In this document: positions 47,405-58,779 of the stretch, in pieces
Numbering within the stretch: position 1 is the first letter of the stretch
Layout of the letters: each line of letters starts with the position of its first letter
NCBI GenBank assembly: GCA_029379385.1
Contig: CM055608.1
Location: 30,068,350 to 30,132,349, forward strand
Length of the DNA stretch: 64,000 bases
Direction: 5' to 3'
Source: Quillaja saponaria
Taxonomy: Eukaryota; Streptophyta; Magnoliopsida; Fabales; Quillajaceae
Notes under the pieces: generated by a model
What the model was told of the DNA's origin: nothing
Seen by the model: the letters and a program-made list of their open reading frames with translations, nothing else
Database searches by the model: none
Position numbers and translations under genes: made by a program

Positions 47405-48480
47405 TAAAAATTATGTGATTGTTAAATATAAATTTAAAACAATTCAAATATAATAATGAGCATTTATTGGAGTTCATGTCAGTAGTAGAAGTTTTGACTT
47501 TTTAAGATGTGACTAGTCCGAGGATTGTCCCAATCTATAGGCTAACTAAGTAACTAATTACAACCTAAAATTGCCTATACTCCATTAAGTTAACCTTAGA
47601 AGACATTTGATTTAGCCCATAATATTTAAGACAAGTGTTATTAACTTTATACACAATTCTTGCTGCAAGTGTTCATTTAGTCTTCCTCCTTGTCAATCAT
47701 GACAGATGTTTAGGAACTCGATCGTGTCAAAATTAATTGCAATATGATTATCATTACTAATTTTTATTTTTATTTTTTTAAAAAGGATATTCGTTAACAA
47801 TTATGCTATATTCTACTCTTAATATAGTTAGGTACTGATTTTTATTTTTATTTTTTAAAAGAGGACATGGGTAAATATATATTTTATAGTAAGATATGTT
47901 CTTTAATTATTTAAATATTTTAACGCTCCCCTAGTGTGTAAGCTAGAATTTTTATTCTTTTTTAGATGGACCTAATACCTGTATTTTATTATCTTAATTG
48001 AGTATGCAAATGATAGAAGTGGTGTTCGAATTTATGGCCTCATATTAATTATGATATCTTAATAATTAATATTTTTTCAAAAAACTCAAATTTAATTGTA
48101 AAATGAGAATTTTGTTTAATTATTTATATATTCTAACAATTAGCAACAAAAAAAAAAAAAAAAAAAGCAAGCGATCTTGAAAAAGAAAAGGAAAAGGTGG
48201 CATTTTTATTTTTATTTAATTTTTAATATGGGTTAAGGATCGATGGGCTGGACTCTACAAGGCTGGGTCAAAATTCTTAATAGCTTTAATTTGTCTCAGA
48301 ATTGTGTCTCTCATGCTTGTTGGGCTCAAACTACATTAATGAACTCTCGAGTCTAAAACTTCGTCTATGTCAGTTAGCTAGGCTTTCCTTATTCGTTTAT
48401 CTTATGTAGTCCTAGGACCAGTAAGGTCTCCTTACACATATAGAAGGGGTTTTCTTACTTGGGTTACAAGCTAGCCCTAC
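47405..48480. other. Intergenic, upstream of the NAC gene
   Basis: AT-rich, with an A run at 48146-48165. No feature beyond a TATA-like TATTTATAG just before the NAC leader (48491-48500). Confidence 0.4.
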
Positions 48481-48513
48481 AGCAGTGTGTGTATTTATAG
48501 AGAATTAAATTCC

Positions 48514-48537
48514 ATGTCTTGGCCTCTAATAACATGA
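48514..48537 (+). other. Short upstream ORF overlapping the NAC start codon
   Basis: ATG TCT TGG CCT CTA ATA ACA TGA. Its stop codon overlaps the NAC ATG at 48534 as ATGA. Seven codons. Confidence 0.45.
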
Positions 48538-49408
48538 AGACAAAGACAATGGCTGGTGCAGGGTCTTTGAATGTTGAATTTAATCCCACTGATGAAGAGC
48601 TAATCCTGCATTACCTTTACAATAAGGTTACAGGGCAACCCTTACCTAGTGATCATGCGGATGCAATATTTGAGTGTGACTTGTACAGTGTGAAAAACCC
48701 ATGGGAAATATGGAAGGAATATGGTGGAACTACATCGAAAAGACCCCTTTATTTCTTCACAAAACTTAGGAACAAGAGCCTCAAAGATTCGCGCATCAAT
48801 AGGAAGGCTGGGTTTGGATTCTGGGAAGGTGAAGACTCTGCTAAAGTGATAATGGATCCTCAACAGAGTAATCAACCTATTGGGTTGAAAAAAAGATTTC
48901 GTTTCGAAAAAAGTAGGACAGAGCATGATGGTGGCTGGATTATGATTGAATTTAGTCTTGACGAGTCTTTTCTGCCAAGCAACCATGTAAGTGCATATAC
49001 ATTAATGTGTTTCAATTTGAATTTCTTTCTATTACAACTTACGCAGTGTCTAACTCTCTAGTTCTTTTCTTTTTTCTTTTTGTTTGCTACCAGGTGAATG
49101 GACGTTATGTTTTGTGTAAAATAAAAGCCAATGAAACAAGTAAGAGAGGGAGAAAAAGGAAACATGCAGATATTGGAGAAAAAAAGAGCAAGACAGCTAA
49201 CGTGATTCAAACTGGGAGTGATATTCCTTCCTCCTCAAATACTCGATCTTTAAAGAGCGATTCGTTTGAAGAATTGGAATGGCAGGATTGGTTTGCTGCA
49301 GAGTTGGTAAAGGGTCAAGAACATTTGTTGAAAGAAGAAGAGATTTGTATGGTTCCTAATACTTTTTTACAGCGATTTATTGGGAAAATTAATGACCTAA
49401 TTCAATAA
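48534..49408 (+). CDS. Divergent NAC-domain protein, 255 aa, two exons
   Basis: Exons 48534-48986 and 49094-49408 join in frame with GT..AG borders (768 nt). Start: the first in-frame ATG, MKTKTMAGAGSLNVEFNPTD. NAC subdomain A is FNPTDEELILHYLYNKVTG, B is FECDLYSVKNPWEIWKE, C is LYFFTKLRNKSLKDSRINRK and AGFGFWEGE, D is GLKKRFRFEKSRTEHDGGWI and E is NGRYVLCKIK. Subdomain C usually reads RPNRATGSGYWKATG; here the DNA-contacting lysine/Thr segment is replaced, so DNA binding may be altered. The C-terminal part has a basic nuclear-localisation-like KRGRKRKHAD and an acidic SFEELEWQDWFAAEL region. Probably a plant transcription-factor relative. Confidence 0.85.
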
Positions 49409-50100
49409 TTACATATTTATATATTCTCCTCAGTTTGTTCTCTTTTATTTTAAGCGCTTGGTTTGGTTAAAGTTTTTTTTTTTTTAATGGGTTTTCTTAT
49501 TTACAAAAATTTACATATGTAGTGCCACTCAAATTGCTCTCAAACCCATAGAGCCAATACACCGAACTCACAGTCTCTAACACTGATCATGCCTTGCAAA
49601 TTTACACAGTGAGCACGCGATTTTGTTAGCTTATCCTAGAATTAGTTGTTGTTTGTATGCTGATCTTGGCATTGGTATGTTTGGAACAGAACCTTATCAG
49701 GGAGGTAACATATATGACCATAATTATTGTCGTCTGTTAGGCAGTGTCCAAGTATTAAGTAATATGAGAGAATGCACAAGTAACTTAATGAGGCTGTTCT
49801 GGCCTGGCTATTTCAAGAACAGGACAATGCTCTCAACATTGTAATAAGGAGGAGATATTTGTATTCACTGCAGAGTTGTGAGTTGTGACAACAAAATGGC
49901 ATCTTTGCTGAAAAGTGGGTTTCTAATTGTGTTCCTGGCCTAAGCTATTATTGATATGGTCTTAGAACTGCTTTTAGTACTCTCTGCCATGAGTTCAAAT
50001 AGGTTTGACTATCTACATGGATTCAGTAAGATATTATTGCTTAAAGTTTCTGAGAAAAGTTTAGGACAACATCTACTTCATAAATATTCACATCAATAAA
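49409..50100. other. Intergenic, no gene recognised
   Basis: A 73-codon open frame (49623-49844) has no recognised family and no support beyond being open. Confidence 0.45.
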
Positions 50101-50109
50101 GCCCTCGCA

Positions 50110-51556
50110 TTAATTTAATAAGTTTAGTGCATGTGTACCGGGCACAATTTTCTGATCCAAAAAGCAAAAACTCACTTCTGGCATTAAAAATAAACAGGTG
50201 ATTCATTTGTTGGAGACTCCTATAATGGTGGTAGTGACACCAAGTTGGTGAACTAAAGGAGATGGTAACACTGCCAAGCAAAATACTCAGCCCCCGCATT
50301 AGTTTCCCCCAAAACAAACAACCCCCTTGGCCCAATTTCCAGATTACCAAGGCTACCAGGTTTAAAATGGAATGTCATTTCAAATCCTTGTCTCCATCCC
50401 CTCTCGTAGCAGAGATCAAATTCCACCGCTTCCCCCTCGAATCTCTGTCAATCCGGAATGGAGAGAAAAGTAATCCACCATTATTGCTCTCCAAAACGAG
50501 TATTCATGGAGGAAGCAAACTGAAGACTGTTCCTGAATCTAGCACACACCCTCCAGACCAATTGCAGCAGGCAAAATCTATTGGTCCAAGAGGTAGACGT
50601 CTACTAGCAACACTTGAAGCTTCCAAGAGTAAGTAATTATAAAAAGGTTTATATGGATGAAAACGTAGCTTGGTACTACGTAAACCTATTCTTCTTTGAA
50701 TTTCATATCCAAATTCTAGCAATGTGGTTTGAGCATGATTGTTGTTTATCATTGGTTGGAAACAGTATGAGAAACATTCACGGTTACCGGGGATGACTTG
50801 GTATATCTGTCTTGCAATATTATGATTTCCAGGCCCCAAGCCTAACACTCCTGCTACCATATTGTTTTGGTGAGAGTGGAAGTTTGGATTTTCTGTAGCG
50901 CAGCTGAAAACTGGGTGATTTACTGGTATAGTTCGACTGCTATTTGATTTGAAATGAAAGGTTTCACATGCAGGAATTTCAGAGGGAATGGAATTGTCCA
51001 CTTATTGCTTGTGATAGGAGCAATAGTTTCCAATAAATTGTCCTGGAAAGCAGAGTTCATGGTTGCGGCAAGGGAGCCTTCGATAAGAGATAGAGGTTAC
51101 TGGGGTAAATGGGTTCTCTCTGAGGATCATGTTGGTGACCTTGAACTACAGGATCTTGGCATTGGATCCATGTTAGTTCGCTGCCAGTGCCAATTAGTAG
51201 CCAGTACTGGTAGAATGGCCTGGATACTTGAAAGAATCAATCGATGCCTACTTGTGCCATGAACATGGAATTTTGTTGCCAATCGACTTGAATTAACATT
51301 TGCAGCTATATATCTGTCTTGTACAGATGCGATAATGCTCATAAGGCGACTAGCTTGGTCTTCTGATTATTGAGCAAGTTTTTGAATTCTTTCCGAGTTG
51401 GTAAGGTTAGCTTGGTAGAGTGGTGATTCAGGGGAGTCACGTTGGATGAGTCTGATGGCTAGGCCTTTAGGTCTAGCGGCAGCCGGCAAGGGAACAAAGT
51501 AGAAACAAGCTTGGTAGAAGGTAGAGCACAGACAAAGCATGAAATGATTTGGCCAT
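50110..51556 (-). pseudogene. A1-family (CDR1/nodulin-like) aspartic protease pseudogene
   Basis: ATG at 51556 begins a signal-peptide-like MAKSFHALSVLYLLPSLFLL. A frameshift then gives KGLAIRLIQRDSPESPLYQA, the prosegment motif of plant CDR1-type proteases. The first active site, in yet another frame, reads LLIGTGSELTWIQC, where DTGS has become GTGS. Later come VAGVLGLGPGNHNIARQIYQ and GNRECFSYCFQP, the second active site CVLDSGTVFSLLPP (Asp kept), and C-terminal traces FEMTFHF and FAFWIRKLC. Frame changes and stops occur throughout, and no introns are evident. An inactive relic. Confidence 0.85.
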
Positions 51557-53192
51557 GGCACTTCCAGAATTCACCAGTGTGATATCTGGTTCCCTATCTT
51601 GATATTTATGATGTTACAATGATCTACATGTTTAGATTGATTATTCTGCAAGGATTTTGTAAGATTTACTTCCATCTTTGTTCAACTGAAACTACAAACT
51701 TCTTCAACTCTACAGCGCTTTATACATAAATAATATACAAAAAAAGAGAAAAAGAAAAAAAGAAAAAAAAAGAATAAACCTGACATAAATTAATGTTTTG
51801 CTGGTGTAAGGAATATTCATGCGATCCAAGCTCTTGGTTCAATGACCATTAGAAGATGCAGCAGCTAAGAAAATTTTAACCTTTCATTTTCTCCAAAACA
51901 TTTATGCTGTGATCTAACAATCTAGCATGTTTGATTGTCAATACTGCAAATCACTGCTTCTATAATACACGTAAAATGCTTTCTCAGTGTCATCTAGCTT
52001 TTAACTTTATTTCCATGTCATGTATGCCTGATATGCTTAAGGCTATCTGTAGTCACAAAATGAATTTGCTCTGTGAACACAAACATATAAGATGAAAAGT
52101 ACAAGTTATCAAAAGATCTAGAAATGAGGAAAATCAATTAATGCCATAAAATAAGAAATTAAAACAGGTGGCCAAATTACTAATGTGATACAGACTTATG
52201 CTTGATAATTAATTCTGAAGTATTATAGTGATAATCTAGTTCTTTGCATTCATTCAGATTTATGGAAAAAAAAAAAAAACTCAAGTACAATTGTTTCTAA
52301 ACTCAAAACAATAACAATTATGTTTTGAATGCAAACTAGTATACTTTTTCAGGTCTATATTAGTAAACTGATATTCATATTCACAAATCAGAATTTGCTA
52401 AAACAGTTTCCAAAATAATAGCCGGCTCACATGTGTTGCTAGTAAGATTCCGTGCTATGATTCTCATCCCATCCCCAACCCAACGGGGTCAAAAATCTAA
52501 GTGGCCCATCAATGGCCTTTCACACCAGAATTGGGCTTCAGAACATATCAGTGAACCAACTACAAGTTTGTTATTTTTGAAGTATGAAAAAGAGAGAAAA
52601 TGAAGGTTCAGAGAAGTTTGGAGCTTGAAGATAATTAGACCTAGATTCAGAAAAGGGAGCTGGAGAAGACACACATCATTTTTTTGCAAATTATATTTCA
52701 AACAAATGTCCTTGCTTCATTTTTCATCACAAACTTCATAAACTCAGAAAATTTCATGACAAACAATTGCCAATAAGTAAATCTTAGATTTTTCCTCCAT
52801 ACTATAAAATGGTGGACTCTAAGCTTTCAACCAGTAACATACTTTCTAAGGTATAGACTTTATGTTTTGTACTTTATTTAGGAAGATTGAATTCTAAGCA
52901 CTATAGTAGATCACTCTCCATTTTACCATCTAAGCCCAAGGTTATTTGATTGAGGACACTCTGCCTCTTTTTCATGAGCAGTGACTATGGAAAGGGAATA
53001 TTTTCTATTGCTGTCTCTATGCTTTACCAACTGCTGTATAAGTTACAGTTATTATGTGAGCTTCGGCTCGAAGAGAGATACTAATTAAAAATAAATAACT
53101 AAATTCACAAGATGAGGAGTCAATTTAAATAATCAATATGATGTAAGAGAACAATTAGAGCAATTTTGATGTCATGCCTGCCTACCAGCATT
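51557..53192. other. Intergenic, 3' flank of the B-box gene
   Basis: AT-rich with no recognised feature. The part nearest 53192 should hold the 3' UTR of the minus-strand B-box gene. Confidence 0.45.
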
Positions 53193-56131
53193 TCATCGAT
53201 CCATCTTTGCAAACCGTCCCTTAATTCTTGTCCTGCTTTCTGCCCGAACTTTTCGTGTTTCATATCTAACGTGCTTATCATATCTGTTGTTTTCCACATA
53301 CAGGATGTCAACTAACTATCTAAAGAAAAGTATGAGTCAAAATATTGTGTGTAAAATGTGTGTATAACTCACATTAGTAAACAACTCAATCTTTGCTTAA
53401 TGTAGGTATTAATTTTGACAAGGAAAATACATTTACTTGAACTTACCCAACCTTCACAGCATGTGGTGATAAAATTATTTTCAAGTTTTCTATAAAATGC
53501 TCATTATTTTGTATAACCAACTTGAACAAAATCTTTTTGCATAACTAGAAAACAAATTACTTTCAATGAAAGGATGACAAAGGTCCCACATTTCATCATT
53601 TGCAGCTAATTAAGTAAACAATCTATAAGTTTCTTTGAAACCCTGCTTTCTAATATAGTAAGCATTTCAATTCAAAAGGATTTAAATACCAAAGTATAAA
53701 TGAAGATTTCACAACCATTAGAAAAATAATTTCATAAATTTGAGTTTGTTCCATTGGGAAAGGGAAGCATATAATACCTTCTTGTTTTCCTCTTCTCCTT
53801 ATATCGTGATATTGCAGAGTCTCTTTCTTGGCTGGTTAATTCATATGGAGCAACTCTTGGTGCAGGAGATAAGTTTTCAGAGTTACAAAGATTTTGTGAT
53901 TGCCCTCCATATTGGTCATTGACATGATTTCCACAGACATCAGAAAATGAATGTTTTCCTGGAACTTCCTGTGGGCAGCTTCTTAATGATGTGTTAGGAA
54001 GAAAAGCATGAGTTACAGGCTCACCACTATCATTGTGCCACTGGAAATCACCTGCCTGGAAGATAGCATAATTATCAACTTTGGTGAAAGCAACATAAGG
54101 AAGGCAATCTAAGACTAGCCATCCCATTGCACCGCCAAAATCATGAACCAGTCAAATAACTCTTAATACATCAGATCCTGGCGATGAACTTAAAGAAGGA
54201 TGCAAGACAAAATCCAGTGAAATAGGAATCATGACTTGTATAACTTTAAAGTATTGGGCGCATTAACATTGGATCTCATCACGGGCCTAAACTTGATCTA
54301 ATTTACTTGATCTTATAAATTAATAGGTTCTTCTAACGAGTGCAATAAATATGATATTTGGAAATTGAAACTTTCCAAAAGTAAAACTTTATGCATTAAA
54401 TAACATTGAAATCATGGTTAACTTCCGTAATAAATGCCAAAAACTTTTTATTTATAGAACCTTAACAATTTTCTTTAGGCTACTCATTGGAAAAAAACCC
54501 CTAAATTAATATAGTATGTTATAAATTAAACTTCCAAAAGCTGCACTGACGGAAGAAAGTCAGAGTTGTCTACTGGGGCCAGTAATAAGAATGCAATAGA
54601 AGAACTGTAGATGAATGGATGCAAAACACTAGCCAGCAACACACTGATAGTGCCTAACTTTCTATATTTCCTTATTAATATAATTTGCTAACAGCTGTGT
54701 TGAAGCAATAAAACACCCAGGTCACCATAGCAAGAAAATAGTTCACATAAGTTTGCAGTCTATTGTACTTCAGTTCTGGAGTTTTTGGGTTAAGATGAAA
54801 TAAAGGATATTCAAGCATTTCGAGACTAATTCAACTGAGATTGCAACCAAAGGATTTCCCCAGCCAAATGACATGCACAGATACGTATCTATGACAAGGT
54901 CGAGCATTGTACATTACACAGCTGCCACACACTCATAAACATTGTAAGGAAGAAAGTTCAGGATACCAATAAAACAGAAAGTCAGAAACTTTACCTCATA
55001 AGAAGGGAATATTTCAGCCTCTATTCCGTGTTCTTTAAAACCAGTAGAAAAATTTCCTGGCTCCCCACATTGTTCAGGGACCAAATATTGCCTGCCATTA
55101 AGGCGCTCAGTATTGTTATCTCCATAATTCAAGTTGGGTTCCGTCTTTGCAAATTGACGAAGCTGATTAAGTAATTCTTCCTTGTGCCTCCCACCAGCCG
55201 CCCTACGATTCTAATTCAACAACAATATCCTGAACAAGTCAAATTTGTATAATGGGGAGAAGATTTGGATAAGTATTTAACACTTGCAGACTCTTTGGTT
55301 TTGAGAATGTTAGTAAGATTTATTAGCTTACACATGCATGATACAACTACTATATTTTTAAATTGATGCCTTAATAGTCTAATCTATTGAAGACGTTAGA
55401 ATTTGATGAATTAGACTCTTCTCCTTTAAACTTGAAATGTGCCGTTTTCTTTCTCTGGTTTTCTCAGCAACCAAACAAAATTATGAAAGGTAAAAAAGAA
55501 ATGAGCACAAAAAAGGAGGAAGCTTGAGATTTACCTTGGGCATAGGAGGAACCTCCATAGCATTATAATTATGAGGAGAATTGGTGGAAACAATCAAATC
55601 ATCAAGACTAACAATAGAAGGAGTATCCGAAACTAACTCAGACCCCAAAAACTCAGAGAGCCCATCAAACTCAGACCCCAAAAACCCATCAGCAGCATCA
55701 CCAGAATCAGTCAAAAACAAAGCTTTGTTGCCCACATCATCAAAACCAACAATGGTTAACAATTCCGTCACAGAAGGACACCCAGTAAAACCCTCGAGAG
55801 GTCTCCTGTCATGCACCTCAGATAGAGAAAGATTGTGCCTTTCCCAGTCACAGTTCTGGCAAAAGACAGAATTTTCAGTGGAACAGTGAATTGTGGCAGG
55901 TGAAGCGTCACAAGCATCACAGAGCTGAGAGCGAGTGTGCTTGGAGAAGAGCTGATTAGTGGAGTGAACTTCTCTGTCGCAAGAGAAACAGAGCTTTGCT
56001 GAATCCGCTCGGCAGTAGAGGAGAGCTGTTGAATCGCCACAGTAATCACATAGCCTTGAGTTTTGGTCCTTGTCTAGCTGTGGCGCTTCATCTTTACATG
56101 AAAGATTTGGGTGTCTTAGAGAATCACTCAT
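53193..56131 (-). CDS. CONSTANS-like B-box/CCT zinc-finger protein (COL14/COL15 type), 393 aa, four exons
   Basis: Exons 56131-55535 (597 nt), 55210-54995 (216), 54055-53778 (278) and 53283-53193 (91) join in frame to TGA. B-box 1, from Cys28, reads CDYCGDSTALLYCRADSAKL and CFSCDREVHSTNQLFSKH. B-box 2 reads CDACDASPATIHCSTENSVF and CQNCDWERHN, the diverged form typical of the COL14/COL15 (BBX12/13) group, as are RRPLEGFTGCPSVTELLTIV and RRAAGGRHKEELLNQLRQFA. The CCT domain (last ~45 residues) is split by intron 3: RDSAISRYKEKRKTRR then YDKHVRYETRKVRAESRTRI and KGRFAKMDR. Likely a nuclear transcriptional regulator; function in this species is not shown. The exon 3 acceptor (cttccag) was chosen for phase; another AG lies 5 bases on. 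Confidence 0.93.
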
Positions 56132-56340
56132 TATCTTTCTCAATCTCAATCTCAATCTCAATCTTCTTTTGGGTTTTTGGGATCCTATAAATTTATCTAA
56201 TTTGCTCAAAATTTTGAGAAGAAAATAATTAAGGGTAGGAATAAGAGGATGGGGCTCTGAAATATTACTGCTTTAGATCAACGCAAGTATAGGAGAGAGG
56301 GAGAGAGGGGGAGAGAGAAAGATGGAGAAAAACTTATCAT
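56132..56340 (-). promoter_or_regulatory. 5' leader/promoter-proximal region of the B-box gene
   Basis: Contains a hexanucleotide repeat (CAATCT four times near 56140-56162), so the upstream frame encodes only an Arg-Leu repeat, and a GA-rich run (56292-56322). No TATA box was assigned with confidence. Confidence 0.35.
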
Positions 56341-58779
56341 TTCTTGTTGGACAAGAATCATCTGGAAAAGGTTGTTGAAACTTGATTTTACTTCCATGGA
56401 AAATGATATTTTGTCTCTTTTAACTGAAAAATATCAAAAGATTGTATTGGATCTTCAATTTGCCAATTTCACCTATCACCACAATTAGAAAATATCAAAA
56501 GATTGTATTGGATCTAATAAAGTCCAAAATAATATATTTAACTTTGACATGTAATTCAAATTGGAAACGTTGATACATTAACAAGGTAGATATACATGAT
56601 TTTCATCTTAATTTTGTTTCACTTCATTGTTCTATTTTTCTCCTCTTCGAAATATATATATATATTAATCTAATAACCAACCCTGGATAGTTGACACTAA
56701 TATTTTGTCATCTATTTCTATTCTTTTATTATTTAATAATTTTAGTTTATTTATTTCTTTATTTCAATTAATTACATATAATTAATTTTACAATTAAAAA
56801 AATATATTAAAATTTTATTAATTCTCACGATCTCTCTTGCATTTTCAAACTTAAAAAATTAAGAACGAAACACAAATTGTTAACCTAGTAGTGTTAATTT
56901 TTACATCTCTTGCAATTTACTAAGCCGAACGAATATAGTTAAATATCATCGTCCATCTTCATATAGCACCAAACAATCACACACATGTATTAAGATTGAA
57001 GATGACAACCAAGTTGGGAGGGGATTACATATAATGCAACAACCAAGTTGGGAGGGGATTACATATGCCATGAGCACAGCAGCCTGTTGAGTGAAAAGGA
57101 AAGGTCACGGACATTTCCTTTTCAACTTCAAGTCCCGGATACACCAAAGCTAATACGGCGATATTTATGTTTGTGGGGTTTATACGTTTACCAGTTCACA
57201 CTACCTTTGCACCTGAATTTGCTGGAAGAGCCTCAGACCATCAGTGTCCAGACCCTGCACTGCGTGAAAAGTAACCCTTTGACTAATTATAGGAATGTGA
57301 ATTATCAAAAATCACAAATCTCTTGAGGATGTCCCAAGTGTCTTGTGTTTTAACTCACTGTCGTGTCGGCAACATCTTGGCCTCTCCCCGGGATTCATGA
57401 GGCCTTCTATACCTATCCACCTTCATGAAATCAAATTTGTACTATGTGGCAATAGGCTTCCACTGTCATGAATTTTATTGTGGACCAACACAATCTTCAT
57501 CATCGTGACTCAGACACAGTGACACTTCTGGTCCAGGTTCAATTTTTTGTTGCCAATAGCCCAATATCTTGATGAGAAATTTCTTAGAGTGGAAAAAATA
57601 TTATGAATCTATGTTGACATACTGATCCAATTCAATATAACTCAGTCAATGTTTTGAAAATCAAACCAAACCGATTGAAGTGTCATCTGAGTAACAAATC
57701 AAATTGAATTTTTTTTGTTAGAAAAATTATTTTAGTGATTGGATCAATCAAAACAAATAAAAACTAAAAGAATTAGTAATGGCTGAAAAACGAATTGTTT
57801 AAAAAAATTATTATTTGTAATTTTGTATTAAAGATTAAATATTTATATTTTATATTAATAATTAATAAAATAATTATATTTTATATTGATGTTGTATTTA
57901 TTATTTTGATATATAAATTAAAACTTGAAATTTATTATACTCAATAAAACAATCAACTACATATTAACTATTAATTATAATCAATAACCCGATTATATTT
58001 GATCATTTATTAAGTAATTTTTTGTTTCCTTGTGTATTTAATATTTATAATTAATATTTAAAATATATAATTATATATATTTATGACATTATTCAATCCG
58101 ATACTGATTAAATCAATAACTCGAGACCCGACAATTTTTTAAATCCATCACTGCTTCAATTTTGTAAACATTGAGTTCGGCCTCTTTTTGTACTTTAAAT
58201 ATTTAATAGGACAATATTATTAAGACTAAGACTTTTTTTTCCTGAGTATCATTTTAAAATTAAAAACAACCACACTTGATATTTCAGTCTAAAAGAGTCC
58301 TAAACAGGCAATTTTATGCCTAAACTTTCTTTGAAAACAAATACTATTGAACCATTATTTTGAACGACAATTCTGAATACTAAATAATTCAAGACGATGC
58401 CATTCTTTCCTGATTATGACATCATGGCATTCGATAGTTTATCATAGAGAAAGAGAGAAAGAGAGGGAGAGTGAGAGATTCCAAATATTGGAAGACTAAT
58501 TAATTAGCCTTGTGCTTTAAGCCATTCAATCCTCCTTATCATGTATGTTCAATGGGTCAAAACTCATTACAGTCATTTGTAAAATCCTACGGGGGACTAG
58601 CTATGTGATCAAAGGTAGTCTACTTTCTACTATGGGATACAATAGAAGTAATATCTACATTGGGAATTTGGATGAAGAAGTAATTTTGGGTGAAAATATA
58701 CCTACAACAAAACAGTCAAATGTATTTTGAAGCTTGATAAATGGTTAAACTTTAATAACCATCAAAAGTTGTCTCTGAT
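56341..58779. other. Intergenic, short direct repeats only
   Basis: Direct repeats: ATATCAAAAGATTGTATTGG near 56431 and 56492; CAACCAAGTTGGGAGGGGAT at 57006 and 57040 (34 bp apart). AT-rich stretch 57820-58080. No gene recognised, including the 92-codon frame at 57048-57326. Confidence 0.5.

Noticed and set aside
49623..49844. 73-codon plus-strand ORF as a gene downstream of NAC
   Set aside because: No family recognised, no clear start context and no neighbouring exon.
57048..57326. 92-codon plus-strand ORF
   Set aside because: Starts within a duplicated segment and shows no recognisable motif.
57640..58160. AT-rich stretch as a hAT-type MITE
   Set aside because: Left words look transposon-like but I could not find matching inverted ends or a target duplication.
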